The translations under genes were made by a program, and so were the position numbers. DNA of 64,000 nt from Capra hircus (lineage: Eukaryota > Chordata > Mammalia > Artiodactyla > Bovidae). Below, piece after piece: positions 36,101 to 47,889 of this stretch (position 1 is its first letter; each line of letters begins with the position of its first letter). Where the stretch lies: the NCBI RefSeq assembly GCF_001704415.2, contig NC_030821.1:39849210-39913209 (forward strand), read 5' to 3'. The notes under the pieces were generated by a model. It was not told where the DNA came from. It made no database searches and saw nothing but the letters and a program-made list of their open reading frames with translations.

Positions 36101-37009
36101 GAAACTATAAAACGCCTAGAGGAGAATATAGGCAATACACTCTCAGACATAAATCACAGCAGGATCCTCTATGATCCATCTCCCAGAATTCTGGAAATAA
36201 AAGCAAAAATAAACAAATGGGATCTAATTAAAATTAAAAGCTTCTGCACAACAAAGGAAAATATAAGCAAGGTGAAAAGACAGCCTTCTCAATGGGAGAA
36301 AATAATAGCAAATGAAGCAACTGACAAACAACTAATCTCAAAAATATACAAGCAACTTATGCAGCTCAATTCCAGAAAAATAAACGACCCAATCAAAAAA
36401 TGGGCCAAAGAACTAAATAGACATTTCTCCAAAGAAGACATACGGATGGCTAACAAACACATGAAAAGATGCTCAACATCACTCATTATTAGAGAAATGC
36501 AAATCAAAACCACAATGAGGTACCACTTCACACCAGTCAGAATGGCTGCGATCCAAAAATCTGCAAGCAATAAATGCTGGAGAGGGTGTGGAGAAAAGGG
36601 AACCCTCCTACACTGTTGGTGGGAATGCAAACTAGTACAGCCACTTTGGAGAAGAGTGTGGAGATTCCTTAAAAAATTGCAAATAGAACTACTTTATGAC
36701 CCAGCAATCCCACTGCTGGGCATACACACCGAGGAAACCAGAATTGAAAGAGACACATGTACCCCAATGTTCATCGCAGCACTGTTTATAATAGCCAGGA
36801 CATGGAAACAACCTAGATGTCCATCAGCAGATGAATGGATGAGAAAGCTGTGGTACATATACACAATGGAGTATTACTCAGCCATTAAAAAGAATACATT
36901 TGAATCAGTTCTGATGAGATGGATGAAACTGGAGCTGATTATACAGAGTGAAGTAAGCCAGAAAGAAAAACACCAATACAGTATACTAACACATATATAT
37001 GGAATTTAG
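33189..37009 (+). pseudogene. L1 ORF2 (endonuclease-RT), near-intact but broken
   Basis: Would encode about 1,270 aa: AP-like endonuclease, reverse transcriptase and Cys-rich C-terminus. Residues 1-118 read 'LNVNGLN' and 'LQETYL' (endonuclease Asn and Glu motifs). At about 33,525-33,535 an AT dinucleotide expansion in an (AT)n run shifts the frame. The next frame (33,569-34,276) carries 'VGDFNTPL' and 'SDHNALRL', further endonuclease motifs. It ends at an in-frame TAA at 34,274, ahead of 'SWFFERI'. From 34,277 the frame is open again to 37,009, with RT motifs 'AEKAFDKIQHPF', 'RQGCPLS' and 'FADD' (35,285-35,296) and the C-terminal 'CWRGCGEKGTLLHC'. A Leu replaces the usual Pro after 'QGCPLS'. 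One frameshift and one stop are the only clear lesions. Confidence 0.93.
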
Positions 37010-37365
37010 GAAGATGGCAATGACGACCCTGTATGCAAGATAGCAAAAAAGACACAGATGTGTATAACGGACTTTTGGACTCAGAGGGAGAGGGAGAGGG
37101 TGGGATGATTTGGGAGAATGGCATTGTAACATGTATACTATCATGTAAGAATCGAATCGCCAGTCTATGTCCGACGCAGGATACAGCATGCTTGGGGCTG
37201 GTACACGGTGATGACCCAGAGAGTTGTTATGGGGAGGGAGGTGGGAGGGGGGTTCATGTTTGGGAACGCATGTACACCCGTGGTGGATTCATGTCAATGT
37301 ATGGCAAAACCAATACAGTATTGTAAAGTAAAATAAAGTAAAAAATAAAAAAAAAATTTAAAAAA

Positions 37366-37460
37366 ATAAAGTTGATAATTACATCTGTATTAAAATAAAG
37401 ATTTCCCACACATCAAAAAAAAAAAAGAAAGAAATGGATGTTGCTTTTCAAAAAAAAAAA
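37366..37460 (+). other. Double-tailed L1 3' end (candidate serial 3' transduction)
   Basis: After the normal A-rich L1 end (about 37,349-37,369) come 45 bases of non-L1-looking sequence with AATAAA at 37,394-37,399. An A12 tract follows at 37,415-37,426, 15 bases past that signal. Then come 23 further bases (37,427-37,449), a second A tract and the TSD. Confidence 0.75.
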
Positions 37461-37470
37461 GTCATCACAG

Positions 37471-38070
37471 AAGTTGCAAATTTCCTTTCTCCATTTTGTA
37501 TACACATTAAGAGTTTATCCAATGAAAAGTAGATGTTTTATTAAGATATTTCCTACAAGCTGAAATAATCTGACATCCAATACTAGAATTTTGAAATTAA
37601 TATTTCCCACTGTTTGATCTTTCATTTTTCAATTGATTCATGTCTTACTTCAGTATTTTAAAATTGTCTTTTTGCAAGCTTTGATTTCAAGAATTGCTAA
37701 TTGGGAAAACTTCACAAGCTAGATTTTGGCATCACAATTGTTAAATACTTTTAGGCTGAATTACATAGCAGTTCTTCTAATGCTCAAGTAGGTATAAATC
37801 TTGTTGACAATGGCCAGTGTTGAGATCATGCTTAAAATGTATTTGTTTTGAAAACCAGCCTCATTTAAAAAAAACATGGTTTAATTACTCTGACAATAAC
37901 AGTTTCTATTTTAATTGGTGGGATATTAATTATGAATAACGTGTGGCACTATGAATTCCAAATACATTTCTGCTTAAAAGTTTCTCAACTTAGTAAGACC
38001 ATTCTCTTTGTCTTGCAGGTTTTATCTCACTAAGTTTTGTATATATACAGCCACTAAAAATTTTTTCAAT
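37471..38070. other. Intergenic, nothing recognised
   Basis: A/T-rich unique-looking spacer between two L1 elements. No gene or named repeat. Confidence 0.4.
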
Positions 38071-40968
38071 GTTGATTTTTTTAATAAATTTTTTAATTTT
38101 TAAAATAAATTTATTCATTTTAATTGGAGGCTAATGACTTTACAACATTGTAGTGGTTTTGCCATACATTGCCATGAATCAGCCACGGGTGTACATGTGT
38201 TTCCCATCCTGAACCCCCCTCTCACATCCCTCCCCATCCCATCCCTCTGAATCGTCCCAGTCACCAGCCCTGAGCACCCTGTCCCATGCATCTACCTGGA
38301 CTGGCGATCTATTTCACATATGATAATATACATGTTTCAGTGTCATTCTCCCAAAACATCCCACCCTCGCCCTCTCCCACAGAGTTCAAAAAACTGTTCC
38401 TTCTATTCCTGCTTTCTGGAGAGTTTTTATCATAAATGGATGTTGAATTTTGTCAAAGGCTTTCTCTGCATCTATTGAGATAATCATATGGCTTTTATCT
38501 TTTAATTTGTTAATGTGGCATACTATGTTAATTGATTTGTGGATATTGAAGAATCCTTGTATCCCTGGGATAAAGCCCACTTGGTCATGATGTATGATCT
38601 TTTTAATATGTTGTTGGATTCTGTTTGCTAGAATTTTCTTAAGGATTTTTCATCTATGTTCATTAGTGATATTGGCCTGTAGTTTTCTCTTTTTGTGGCA
38701 TCTTTGTCAGATTTTAGTATTAGGGTGACAGTGGTCTCATAGAATTAGTTTGGAAGTTTACCTTCCTCTGCAATTTTCTGGAAGAGTTCGAGTAAGATAG
38801 GTGTTAACTCTTTTCTAAATTTTTGGTAGAATTCAGCTGTGAAGCCGTCTGGACGTGGGCTTTTGTTTGCTGGAAGATTTCTGATTACAGTTTCAATTTC
38901 CGTGCTTGTGATGGGCCTGTTAAGATTTTCTATTTCTTCCTGGTTCAGTTTTGGAAAGTCGTACTTTTCTAAGAATTTGTCCATTTCTTCCAAGTTGTCC
39001 ATTTTATTGGCATATAATTGCTGATGGTAGTCTCTAATGATCCTTTGTATTTCTATGTTGTCTGTTGTGATCTCTCCATTTTCATTTCTAATTTTATTGA
39101 TTTGATGTTTCTCCCTTTGTTTCTTGATGAGTGTGGCTAATGGTTTGTCAATTTTATTTATCCTCTCAAAGAACCAGCTTTTGGCTTTGTTGATTTTTGC
39201 TATGGTCTCTTTTGTTTCTTTTGCATTTATTTCTGCCCTAATTTTTAAGATTTCTTTCCTTCTACTAACCCTGGGGTCCTTCATTTCTACCTTTTCTTGT
39301 TGCTTTAGGTGTAGAGTTAGGTTATTTATTTGACTTTTTTCTTGTTTCTTGAGGTATGCCTGTATTGCTATGAACCTTCCCCTTAGCACTGCTTTTACAG
39401 TGTCCCACAGGTTTTGGGTTGTTGTGTTTTCATTTTCATTCATTTCTATACATATTTTGATATCTTTTTTGATTTATTCTGTGATTTGTTGGTTATTCAG
39501 CCGCGTGTAGTTCAGCCTCCATATGTTGGAATTTTTAATAGTTTTTCTCCTGTAATTGACATCTAATCTTACTGCATTGTGGTCAGAAAGATGCTTGGAA
39601 TGATGTCAGTTTTTTTGAATTTACCAAGACTAGCTTTATGGCCCAGGATGTGATCTATCCTGGAGAAGGTTCCGTGTGCACTTGAGAAAAAGGTGAAATT
39701 CATTGTTTTGGGGTGAATGTCCTATAGATATCAATTAGGTCTAACTGGTCTATTGTATCAATTAAGTTTGTGCTTCCTTGTTAATTTCCTGCTTAGTTGA
39801 TCTGTCCGTAGGTGTGAGTGGGGTATTAAAGTCTCCCACTACTATTGTGTTATTGTTAATTTCCCCTTTCATACTTGTTAGCATTTGTCTTACATATTGT
39901 GGTGCTCCTATGTTGGGTGCATATATATTCATGATTGTTATATCTTCTTCTTGGATTGATCCTTTGATCATTATGTAGTGTCCTTCTTTGTCTCTTTTCA
40001 CAACCTTTGTTGTAAAGTCTATTTTATCTGATGTGAGTATTGCTACTCGTGCTTTCTTTTGGTCTCTATTTGCATGGAATATCTTTTTCCAGCCCTTCAC
40101 TTTCAGTCTGTATGTGTCCCTTGTTTTGAGGTGAGTCTCTTGTATGCAATATATTAAGGGGTCTTGTTTTTATATCCATTCAGCCAGTCTTTGTCTTTTG
40201 GTTGGGGCATTCAACCCATTTACGTTTAAGGTAATTATTGATAAGTATGATTCTGTTGCCATTTACTTTATTGTTTTGGGTTCGGGTTTATACACCCTTT
40301 TTGTGTTTCCTGTCTAAAGAAGATCCTTTAGCATTTGTTGGAGAGCTCCTTTGGTGGTGCTGAATTCTCTTAGCTTTTGTTTGTCTGTAAAGCTTTTGAT
40401 TTCTCCTTCGTATTTGAATGAGATCCTTGCTGGGTACAATAATCTGGGCTGTAGGGTATTTTCTTTCATCACTTTAAGTATGCCCTGCCATTCCCTCCTG
40501 GCCTGAAGAGTTTCTCTTGAAAGATCAGCTGTTATCCTTATGGGAATCCCCTTGTGTGTTATTTGTTGTTTTTCCCTTGCTGCTTTTAATATTTGTTTTC
40601 TGTGTTTGATCTTTGTTAATTTGATGAATATGTGTCTTGGGGTGTTTTGCCTTGGCTTATCCTGTTTGGGACTCTCTGGGTTTCTTGGACTTGGGTGATA
40701 ATTTCCTTTCCCATTTTAGGGAAGTTTTCAACTAATATCTCCTCAAGTATTTTCTCATGGTCTTTCTTTTTGTCTTCTTCTTCTGAGACTGCCATGATTC
40801 AAATGTTGCATTTAAGGTTGTCCGAGAAGTCTCTGAGATTGTCCTCATTTCTTTTAATTCATTTTTCTTTTTTCCTCTCTGATTCATTTATTTCTACCAT
40901 TCTATCTTCTACCTCACTAATGCTATCTTCTGCCTCTGTTATTTCTACTGTTGGTTCCCTCCAGAGTG

Positions 40969-41421
40969 TCAAGGCTATGGTTTTTCCAGTGGTCATGTAT
41001 GGATGTGAGAGTTGGACTGTGAAGAAAGCTGAGCGCCGAAGAATTGATGCTTTTGAACTGTGGTGTTGGAGAAGACTCTTGAGAGTCCCTTGGACTGCAT
41101 GGAGATCCAACCGGTCCATTCTAAAGGAGATCAGCCCTGGGTGTTCTTTGGAAGGAATGATGCTAAAGCTGAAACTCCAGTACTTTGGCCACCTCATGTG
41201 AAGAGTTGACTCATTGAAAAAGACTGATGCTGGGAGGGATTGGGGGCAGGAGGAGAAGGGGATGACAGAAGATGAGATGACTGGATGGTATCACCGACTC
41301 AATGGATGTAAGTTTGAGTGAAGTCCAGCAGTTGGTGATGGACAGGGAGGCCTGGCGTGCTGTGATTCATGGGGTTGCAAAGAGTCAGACACGACTGAAT
41401 GACTGAATGAACTGAACTGAA
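40969..41421 (+). mobile_element. BovB 3' end inserted in L1 ORF1, plus strand
   Basis: About 453 bases of BovB from 'caaggctatggtttttcc' to GAACTGAACTGAA, inside the reverse-strand ORF1. A 189-codon frame (40,632-41,201) fuses antisense L1 text to the BovB RT tail by chance. No clear TSD; a little L1 sequence seems lost at the right junction. Confidence 0.9.
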
Positions 41422-41634
41422 ATGATTGCATTATTCATTATACATTTACTCTTTTTTATTTCTTCTAGGTCCTTCTTAAACCTTTCTTGCATCTTCTCAA
41501 TCCTTGTCTCTAGGCTATTTATTGTAACTCCATTTTGTTTTCAAGATTTTGGATCATTTTCAGTATCATTATTCAGAATTCCTTATCAGGTAGATACCCT
41601 ATCTCTTCCTCTTTTGTTTTGTTTTGTGGGTATT

Positions 41635-44600
41635 GTCGTGAAGAGATACCCCATGCCTAAGGTAAGAGAAACCCAAGTAAGATGGTAGGTGTTGCAACAG
41701 GGCATCAGAGGGCAGACACACTGAAACCATACTCACAGAAAACTACTCAATCTAATCACACTAGAACTACAGATTTGTCTAACTCAATGAAACCAAGCCA
41801 TGCCCACGGAGCAACCCAAGATGGGCAGGTCATGGTGGAGAGGTCTGACAGAATGTGGTCCACTGGAGAAGGGAATGGCAAGCCACTTCAGAATTCTTGC
41901 CTTGAGAACCCCTTGAGCAGTATGAAAAGGAAAATGATAGGATACTGAAAGAGAAACTCCCCAGGTCAGGAGGTGCCCAATATGCTACTAGAGATCAGTG
42001 GAGAAAAAACTCCAGAAAGAATGAAGGGATGGAGCCAAAGCAAAAACAATACACAGCTGTGGATGTGACTGGTGATAGAAGCAAGGTCCAATGCTGTAAA
42101 GAGCAATATTGCACAGGAACCTGGAATGTCAGGTCCATGAATCAAGGCAAATTGGAAGTGGTCAAACAGGAGATGGCAAGGGTGAACATCGACATTCTAG
42201 GAATCAGCGAACTAAGATGGACTGGAATGGGTGAATTTAACTCAGATGACCATTATGTCTACTACTGCAGGCAGGAATCCCTCAGAAGAAATGGAGTAGC
42301 CATCATGGTCAACAAAAGAGTCTGAAATGCAGTACTTGGATGCAATCTCAAAAACGACAGAGTGATTTCTGTTCATCTCCAAGGCAAACCATTCAATATC
42401 ACAGTTATCCAAGTCTATACCCCAACCAGTAATGCTGAAGAAGCTGAAATTGAATGGTTTATGAAGACTTACAAGACCTTTTAGAACTAACACCAAAAAA
42501 GATGTCCTTTTCATTATAGGGGACTGGAATGCAAAAGTAGCAAGTCAAGAAACACCTGGAATAACAGGCAAATTTGGCCTTGGAATGCAGAATGAAGCAG
42601 GGCAAAGACTAATAGAGATTTGCCAAGAAAATGCACTGGTCATAGCAAACACTCTCTTCCAACAACACAAGAGAAGACTCTACACATGGACATCACCAGA
42701 TGGTCAACACTGAAATCAGATTGATTATATTCTTTGCAGCCAAAGATGGAGAAGCTCTATACAGTCAACAAAAACAAGATCAGGAGCTGACTGTGGCTCA
42801 GATCATGAAACCCTTATTACCAAATTCAGACTCAAATTGAAGAAAGTAGGGAAAACCACTAGACCATTCAGGTATGACCTAAATCAAATCCCTTATGATT
42901 ATACAGTGGAAGTGAGAAATAGATTTAAGGGCCTAGATCTGATAGAGTGCCTGATGAACTATGGAATGAGGTTCGTGACAGTGTACAGGAGACAGGGATC
43001 AAGACCATCCCCATGGAAAAGAAATGCAAGAAAGCAAAATGGCTGTCTGGGGAGGCCTTACAAATATCTGAAAAGAAGAGAGGTGAAAAGCAAAGGAGAA
43101 AAGGAAAGATATAAGCATCTGAATGCAGAGTTCCAAAGAATAGCAAGAAGAGATAAGAAAGCCTTCTTCAGTGATCAATGCAAAGAACTAGAGGAAAAGA
43201 ACGGAATGGGAAAGACTAGAGATCTCTTCAAGAAAATTAGTGATACCAAGGGAATATTTCATGAAAAGATGGGCTTGATAAAGGACAGAAATGGTATGGA
43301 CCTAACAGAAGCAGAAGATATTCAGAAGAGGTGGCAAGAATACACAGAAGAACTGTACAAAAAAAGATCTTCACGACTCAGATAATCATGATGGTGTGAT
43401 CACTCATCTAGAGCCAGACATCCTGGAATGTGAAGTCAAGTGGGCTTTGAAAAGCATCGCTACGAACAAAGCTAGTGGAGGTGATGGAATTCCAGTTGAG
43501 CTGTTTCAAATACTGAAAGATGATGCTGTGAAAGTGCTGCACTCAATATGCCAACAAATTTGGAAAACTCAGCAGTGGCCACAGGACAGGAAAAGGTCAG
43601 TTTTCATTCCAATTCCAAAGAAAGGCAATGCCAAAGAATGATCAAACTACTGCACAACTGCACTCATCTCACACACTAGTAAAGTAATGCTCAAAATTCT
43701 CCAAGCCAGGCTTCAGCAATATGTGAACTGTGAACTTCCAGATGTACAAGCTGCTTTTAGAAAAGACAGAGGAACCAGAGATCAAATTGCCAACATCCAC
43801 TGGATCATGGAAAAAGCAAGAGAGTTCCAGAAAAACATCTATTTCTGCTTTATTGACTATGCCAAAGCCTTTGACTGTGTGGATCACAATAAACTGTGGA
43901 AAACTCTGAAAGAGATGGGAATACCAGACTACTTGACCTGCCTCTTGAGAAATCTGTATGCAGGTCAGGAAGCAACAGTTAGAACTGGACATGGAGCAAC
44001 AGATTGGTTCCAAATAGGAAAAGGAGTACGTCAAGGCTGTATATTGTCACCCTGCTTATTTAACTTCTATGTAGAGTACATCATGAGAAACGCTGGACTG
44101 GAAGAAACACAAGCTGGAATCAAGATTGCCAGGAGAAATATCAATAACCTCAGATATACAGATGACACCACCCTTATGGCAGAAAGTGAAGAGGAACTAA
44201 AAAGCCTTTTGATGAAAGTGAAAGAGGAAAATGAAAAAGTTGGCCTAAAGCTCAACATTCAGAAAACAAAGATCATGGCATCCTGTCCCATCACTTCATG
44301 GGAAATAGATGGGGAAACAGTGGAAACAGTGTCAGACTTTATTTTTGGGGGCTCTAAAATCACTGCAGATGGTGACTGCAGCCATGAAATTTAAAGACGC
44401 CTTATTCCTTGGAAGAAAAGTTATGAACAACCTAGACAGTATATTCAAAAGCAGAGACATTATTTTGCCAACTGAGGTCCGTCTAGTCAAGGCTATGGTT
44501 TTTCCTGTGGCCATGTATGGATGTGAGAGTTGGATTGTAAAGAAGGCTGAGCGCCAAAGAATTGATGCTTTTGAAGTGTGGTGTTGGAGAAGACTCTTGA

Positions 44601-44933
44601 GAGTCCCTTGGACTGCAAGGAGATCCAACCAGTCCATTTTGAAGGAGATCAGCCCTGGGATTTCTTTGGAAGGAATGATGCTAAAGCTGGAACTCCAGTA
44701 CTTTGGCCACCCTATGCGAAGAATCGACTCTTTGGGAAAGACTCTGATGCTGGGAGGGACTGGGGGCAGGAGGAAAAGGGGACGACAGAGGATGAGATGG
44801 CTGGATAGCATCACTGACTCTATGGACATGAGTCTGAGTGAATTCCGGGAGTTGGTGATGGACAGGGAGTCCTGGTGTGCTGCGATTCATGGGGTCACAA
44901 AGAATTGGACACGACTGAGAGACTGAACTGAAC
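41635..44933 (+). mobile_element. Near-full-length BovB (RTE-clade LINE)
   Basis: About 3.3 kb. The 5' UTR (41,635-42,100, beginning 'gtcgtgaagagatacccc') is followed by one long endonuclease/RT ORF and a short 3' end with GAACTGAAC repeats. It sits in the reverse-strand L1 ORF1 with at most 'tat' (41,631-41,633, 44,934-44,936) as target duplication. BovB is known to have entered ruminants by horizontal transfer and to drive the Bov-tA/Bov-A SINEs. Confidence 0.93.
42110..44926 (+). pseudogene. BovB endonuclease-reverse transcriptase ORF, decayed
   Basis: The apurinic-type endonuclease begins 'GTWNVRSMNQGKLE' with 'ISELRWTGMG', and a stop follows 'NKRV' (about 42,323). Several further stops and frameshifts occur to 42,840. 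Linker and pre-RT frames are 42,837-43,385 and 43,396-43,641. The RT palm frame 43,687-44,394 has 'FIDYAKAFDCVDHNKLW' and 'GVRQGCILSPCLFNFY'. The catalytic box reads YTDD (44,155-44,166) instead of YADD. The C-terminal tail frame 44,309-44,926 holds 'YGCESWIVKKAERQRIDAF'. At least four breaks make it non-functional. Confidence 0.9.
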
Positions 44934-45714
44934 TATCCTGTTCCTTTACCTGCTGAGTATTTCTCTGCCTTTTCATCTTGTCTAGATTACTGTGTTTGGG
45001 GAGGCCTTTCCGTATTCTGGCAGTTTGTGGTTCCTCTTTATTGTGGAAGTTCCTCACTGTGGATGGGGTTGGATGCGTGGCTTGTCAAGGTTTCCTGGTT
45101 AGGGTAGCTTGTGTCAGTGTTCTAGTGGGTGGAGCTGGATTTCTTGTCTCTGGTGTGCAATGAAGTGTCCAGTGGTGAGTTTTGAGATGTCAGTCGGTTC
45201 CGAGTGACTTTGGGCAGCCTGTATATTGAAGCTTAGTGTTATGTTCCTGTGTTGCTGGAGAATTTGCGTGGTATGTCTTGCTCTGGAACTTGTCGGCTCT
45301 TGGTTGGTGCTTGGTTGCAGTGTAGGTATGGAGGCTTCTGGATGAGCTCTTATCGATAATGTTCCCTAGAGTCAGGAGTTCTCTTGTGTTCTCAGGTTTT
45401 GAGCTTAAACCTCTGGCCCCTGGATTTCAGTCTTATTCTTTCAGTAGCCTCAAGACTCCTCCATCTATACAGCACTCCTTTCAGAAACAATGGGCTGCCT
45501 TTCTGGGTGCCTGATGTCCTCTGCCAGCATTCAGAAGTTGTTTTGTGGAATTTGCTCTGAGTTCAAATGTTCTTTCAATGGAATTGTGGGGGAGAAAGTG
45601 GTCTCCCCATCCTATTCCTCTGCCATCTGAAGACCACCATCCTGCTCTTTTAAACTAATTTACATTATCATTCACAAAAATCATGTGTTCAACAGAATAA
45701 ATTTTAAAAAAGAC

Positions 45715-46235
45715 TAAAAGTAGAATTACAATATGACTCAGCAATTACATTCCTGGTAATTAATTTAAAAAATTAATTCTTGGTAGAATTAATTACAGTT
45801 GTCAAGATACGAGAACCACCTAAGTGTCCATCAACAGATGATAGATAAAGATGATATGGTATATATTACAATGGAATACTACACAGCATAAAAAAGAATG
45901 AAAATTTTGCCACTTGTAGCAACATGGTTGGACTTAGAGGACATTACGCTAAGTGAGAATGTCAGACAGTGACAAATAAATATGTGTGATATAACTTACA
46001 TGTAAAATCTAAAATAAACAACAAGCTAGTGACTATTAAAAAATAAAGCAGACTCACAGATATAGAGAACAAACCAGTGGGGAGGAAGAGAGGAACATTA
46101 TAAGGGTGGGAGATACAAACTATTAGGTGTATGAGAGGCTTAGCAATATATTGTGCAACATAGGGAATACAGCCAATATGCTATAATAGCTGTAAATAGA
46201 AAGTAGCTCTTAAAAATTGTATAAATATTTAAATA
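45715..46235 (+). mobile_element. L1 3' end fragment (older type), plus strand
   Basis: Forward L1 text: 'aagtgtccatcaacagatga', 'gaatactacacagcataaaa', 'tggacttagaggacattac', 'cagactcacagatatagag', 'atattgtgcaacataggg'. This is the ORF2 tail plus 3' UTR of an L1MA-like or related older element. Confidence 0.75.
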
Positions 46236-47025
46236 AAAATTTAAATATTGCAAATAATGTTATCTGACAAATAATGCAATTAATCTGAGAAAGAGATGAT
46301 CTATTTGATTTATATGTGGCAAGTATAATTTCTGTATTTCATTAAAAATAAAATATATCTGAATATAAAAATGCATTCCAACATTAAAGATGATATGCTT
46401 AAAAATGTTATAAAAAAGTTTTACTCTGATTCCATGACTTAGATTAAAACTCAACCTTTTATGGGAAATTAACTGATTTGCTTTTTTGACATATCCAATG
46501 ATAGCGGCATTGTTTGACTGCTAGTTCATCTGCTAACGGAACTTACATATAAACAGCTATTGTTTCCTGTGTTAACACATGCACAAGAATTTTTGAAATC
46601 AATAAAGACTGAAATTACTTTAGAAGAGCAATAATTTCAGCTAATGAAAAGTCAGACTTCAAAAAGAAGTAAAAAGAGAGAAACTGGATTTTGTGCAGTG
46701 TAATGAATGATATAGCTCCTCCTATAGGGAAATCTAAGCTGACACAGCACATCAGAATTGTCCCAAGTTGCTGAAGGAAGCCAGAACCAGTCTTTGCCTG
46801 TGAGCTCTCCCAGGAAGGGGACAAGACATTGAGCAAAGTAACTCTCACCAGTTGACACATTCTGTATAGCTAATAGCTAGGCAGGTCTGCTAGAAGCACT
46901 TCAGTAGCTGGAGAAATAAGCCCTTCACTCCTACAAAGAGATTTGTGCAATATATCATATTCACTACAGTCACTGTCTATGTTCTTATTAATTCTTTACA
47001 AAATTCAAAAATCTTTTAAAAAATA
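46236..47025. other. Intergenic, nothing recognised
   Basis: Unique-looking sequence with no named repeat or reliable reading frame. Confidence 0.4.
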
Positions 47026-47138
47026 TTTAACAATGACTATGTCAGTCACTGTTCTAAGCGCTTTGCATATACACAATCTATTCAGTCTTTACAACCCTAG
47101 AAAGTGGGTACGTTGTTACCTTCTCTTTATAGATAATT
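47026..47138 (+). mobile_element. MIR fragment, plus strand, cut by BovB
   Basis: 'cactgttctaagcgctttgc', 'cttacaaccctagaaagtgg' and 'tttatagataatt' follow the MIR core. The BovB end at 47,139 truncates it. Confidence 0.7.
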
Positions 47139-47889
47139 TCTCAATTCAGTTCAGTCGCTCAGTCATATCCGACTCTCTGCAACACCATCAACTGCAGCAT
47201 GCCCAGCCTCCCTGTCCATCACCAACTCCCGGAGTCCACCCAAACCCATGTCTGTTGAGTCAGTGATGCCATCCAACCAGCTCATCCTCTGTCATCCCCT
47301 TCTCCTCCTGCCTTCAATCTTTCCCAGCATCGGGGTCTTTTCAAATGAGTCAGCTCTTCACATCAGGTGGCCAAAGAATTGGAATTTCAGCTTCAGCATC
47401 ATTCCTTCCAATGAACACTCAGGACTGATGTCCTGTAGGATGGACTGGTTGGATCTCCTTGCAGTCCAAGGGACTCTCAAGAGTCTTCTCCAACACCACA
47501 CTTCAAAACCATCAATTCTTTGGCTCTAAGCTTTCTTTATAGTCCAACTCTCATATCCATACATGATCACTGGAAAAACCATAGCCTTTACAAGATGGAC
47601 CTTTGTTAGCAAAATAATGTCTCTGTTTGTTAATATGCTGTCTAGGTTGGTCATAACTCTCCTTCCAAGGAGTAAGCATCTTTTAATTTCATGGCTGCAG
47701 TCACCATCTGCAGTGATTTTGGAGCCCAAAATAATAAAGTCAGCCACTGTTTCCACTGTTTCCCCATCTATTTCCCATGAAGTGATGGGACCAGATGCCA
47801 TGATCTTTGTTTTCTGAATGTTGAGCTTTAAGCCAACTTTTAAACTCTCCTCTTTCACTTTGATTAAGAGCCTCTTTAGTTCTTCTTAC
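47139..47889 (-). mobile_element. BovB 3' end (about 750 bp), minus strand
   Basis: Reverse BovB starting 'ttcagttcagtcgctcag'. It extends further upstream than the other 3'-end fragments, through the 'ctaaggtccatctagtcaag'-equivalent and the 'EIDGETVETVADFIILGSK' coding region (a 110-codon minus-strand frame, 47,858-47,526). Confidence 0.9.

Larger units (their letters stand above)
29649..37456 (+). mobile_element. Full-length young L1 with exact TSD
   Basis: Complete ruminant L1 of about 7.8 kb: 5' UTR 29,649-32,212, ORF1 32,213-33,139, ORF2 33,189-37,009, 3' UTR to about 37,369 and a composite tail to 37,456. The exact 14-bp TSD aaaagtcatcacag lies at 29,635-29,648 and 37,457-37,470. Youth is supported by the identical TSD, retained CpGs in the 5' UTR, intact ORF1 and only two disabling changes seen in ORF2. 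As it stands it should be unable to move itself, because ORF2 is broken, but its promoter and ORF1 appear complete. Confidence 0.97.
38075..45645 (-). mobile_element. Full-span L1, minus strand, with deletion and two BovB insertions
   Basis: Read on the minus strand, the L1 starts at 45,645 with the 5' end ('ggtggtcttcagatggcag', carrying a GATGGC core like the YY1 motif). The 5' UTR runs to about 44,965. ORF1 is interrupted by BovB at 41,635-44,933 and 40,969-41,421. ORF2 runs to 38,395, and the sequence then jumps to the 3' UTR (38,394-38,075). About 2 kb of ORF2 from the RT core to the 3' UTR start is missing. Many stops are present. The longest surviving ORF2 frame (39,443-38,745, 232 aa) covers the region before the RT active site. 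The 3' UTR is an older subtype than in the L1 at 29,649. Confidence 0.92.

Noticed and set aside
34454..37009. 851-codon open frame as a functional reverse transcriptase gene
   Set aside because: It is the C-terminal two-thirds of L1 ORF2, cut off from its natural start by an in-frame stop and an upstream frameshift.
11651..38411. Apparent shared breakpoint of two inverted L1 segments at 'gttccttctattcctgc'
   Set aside because: At 11,651 the L1 match continues further left to about 11,624, so only the 38,395 element truly breaks there.
40632..41201. 189-codon frame as a novel fusion protein
   Set aside because: It joins antisense L1 ORF1 text to a BovB RT tail by chance at an insertion junction.
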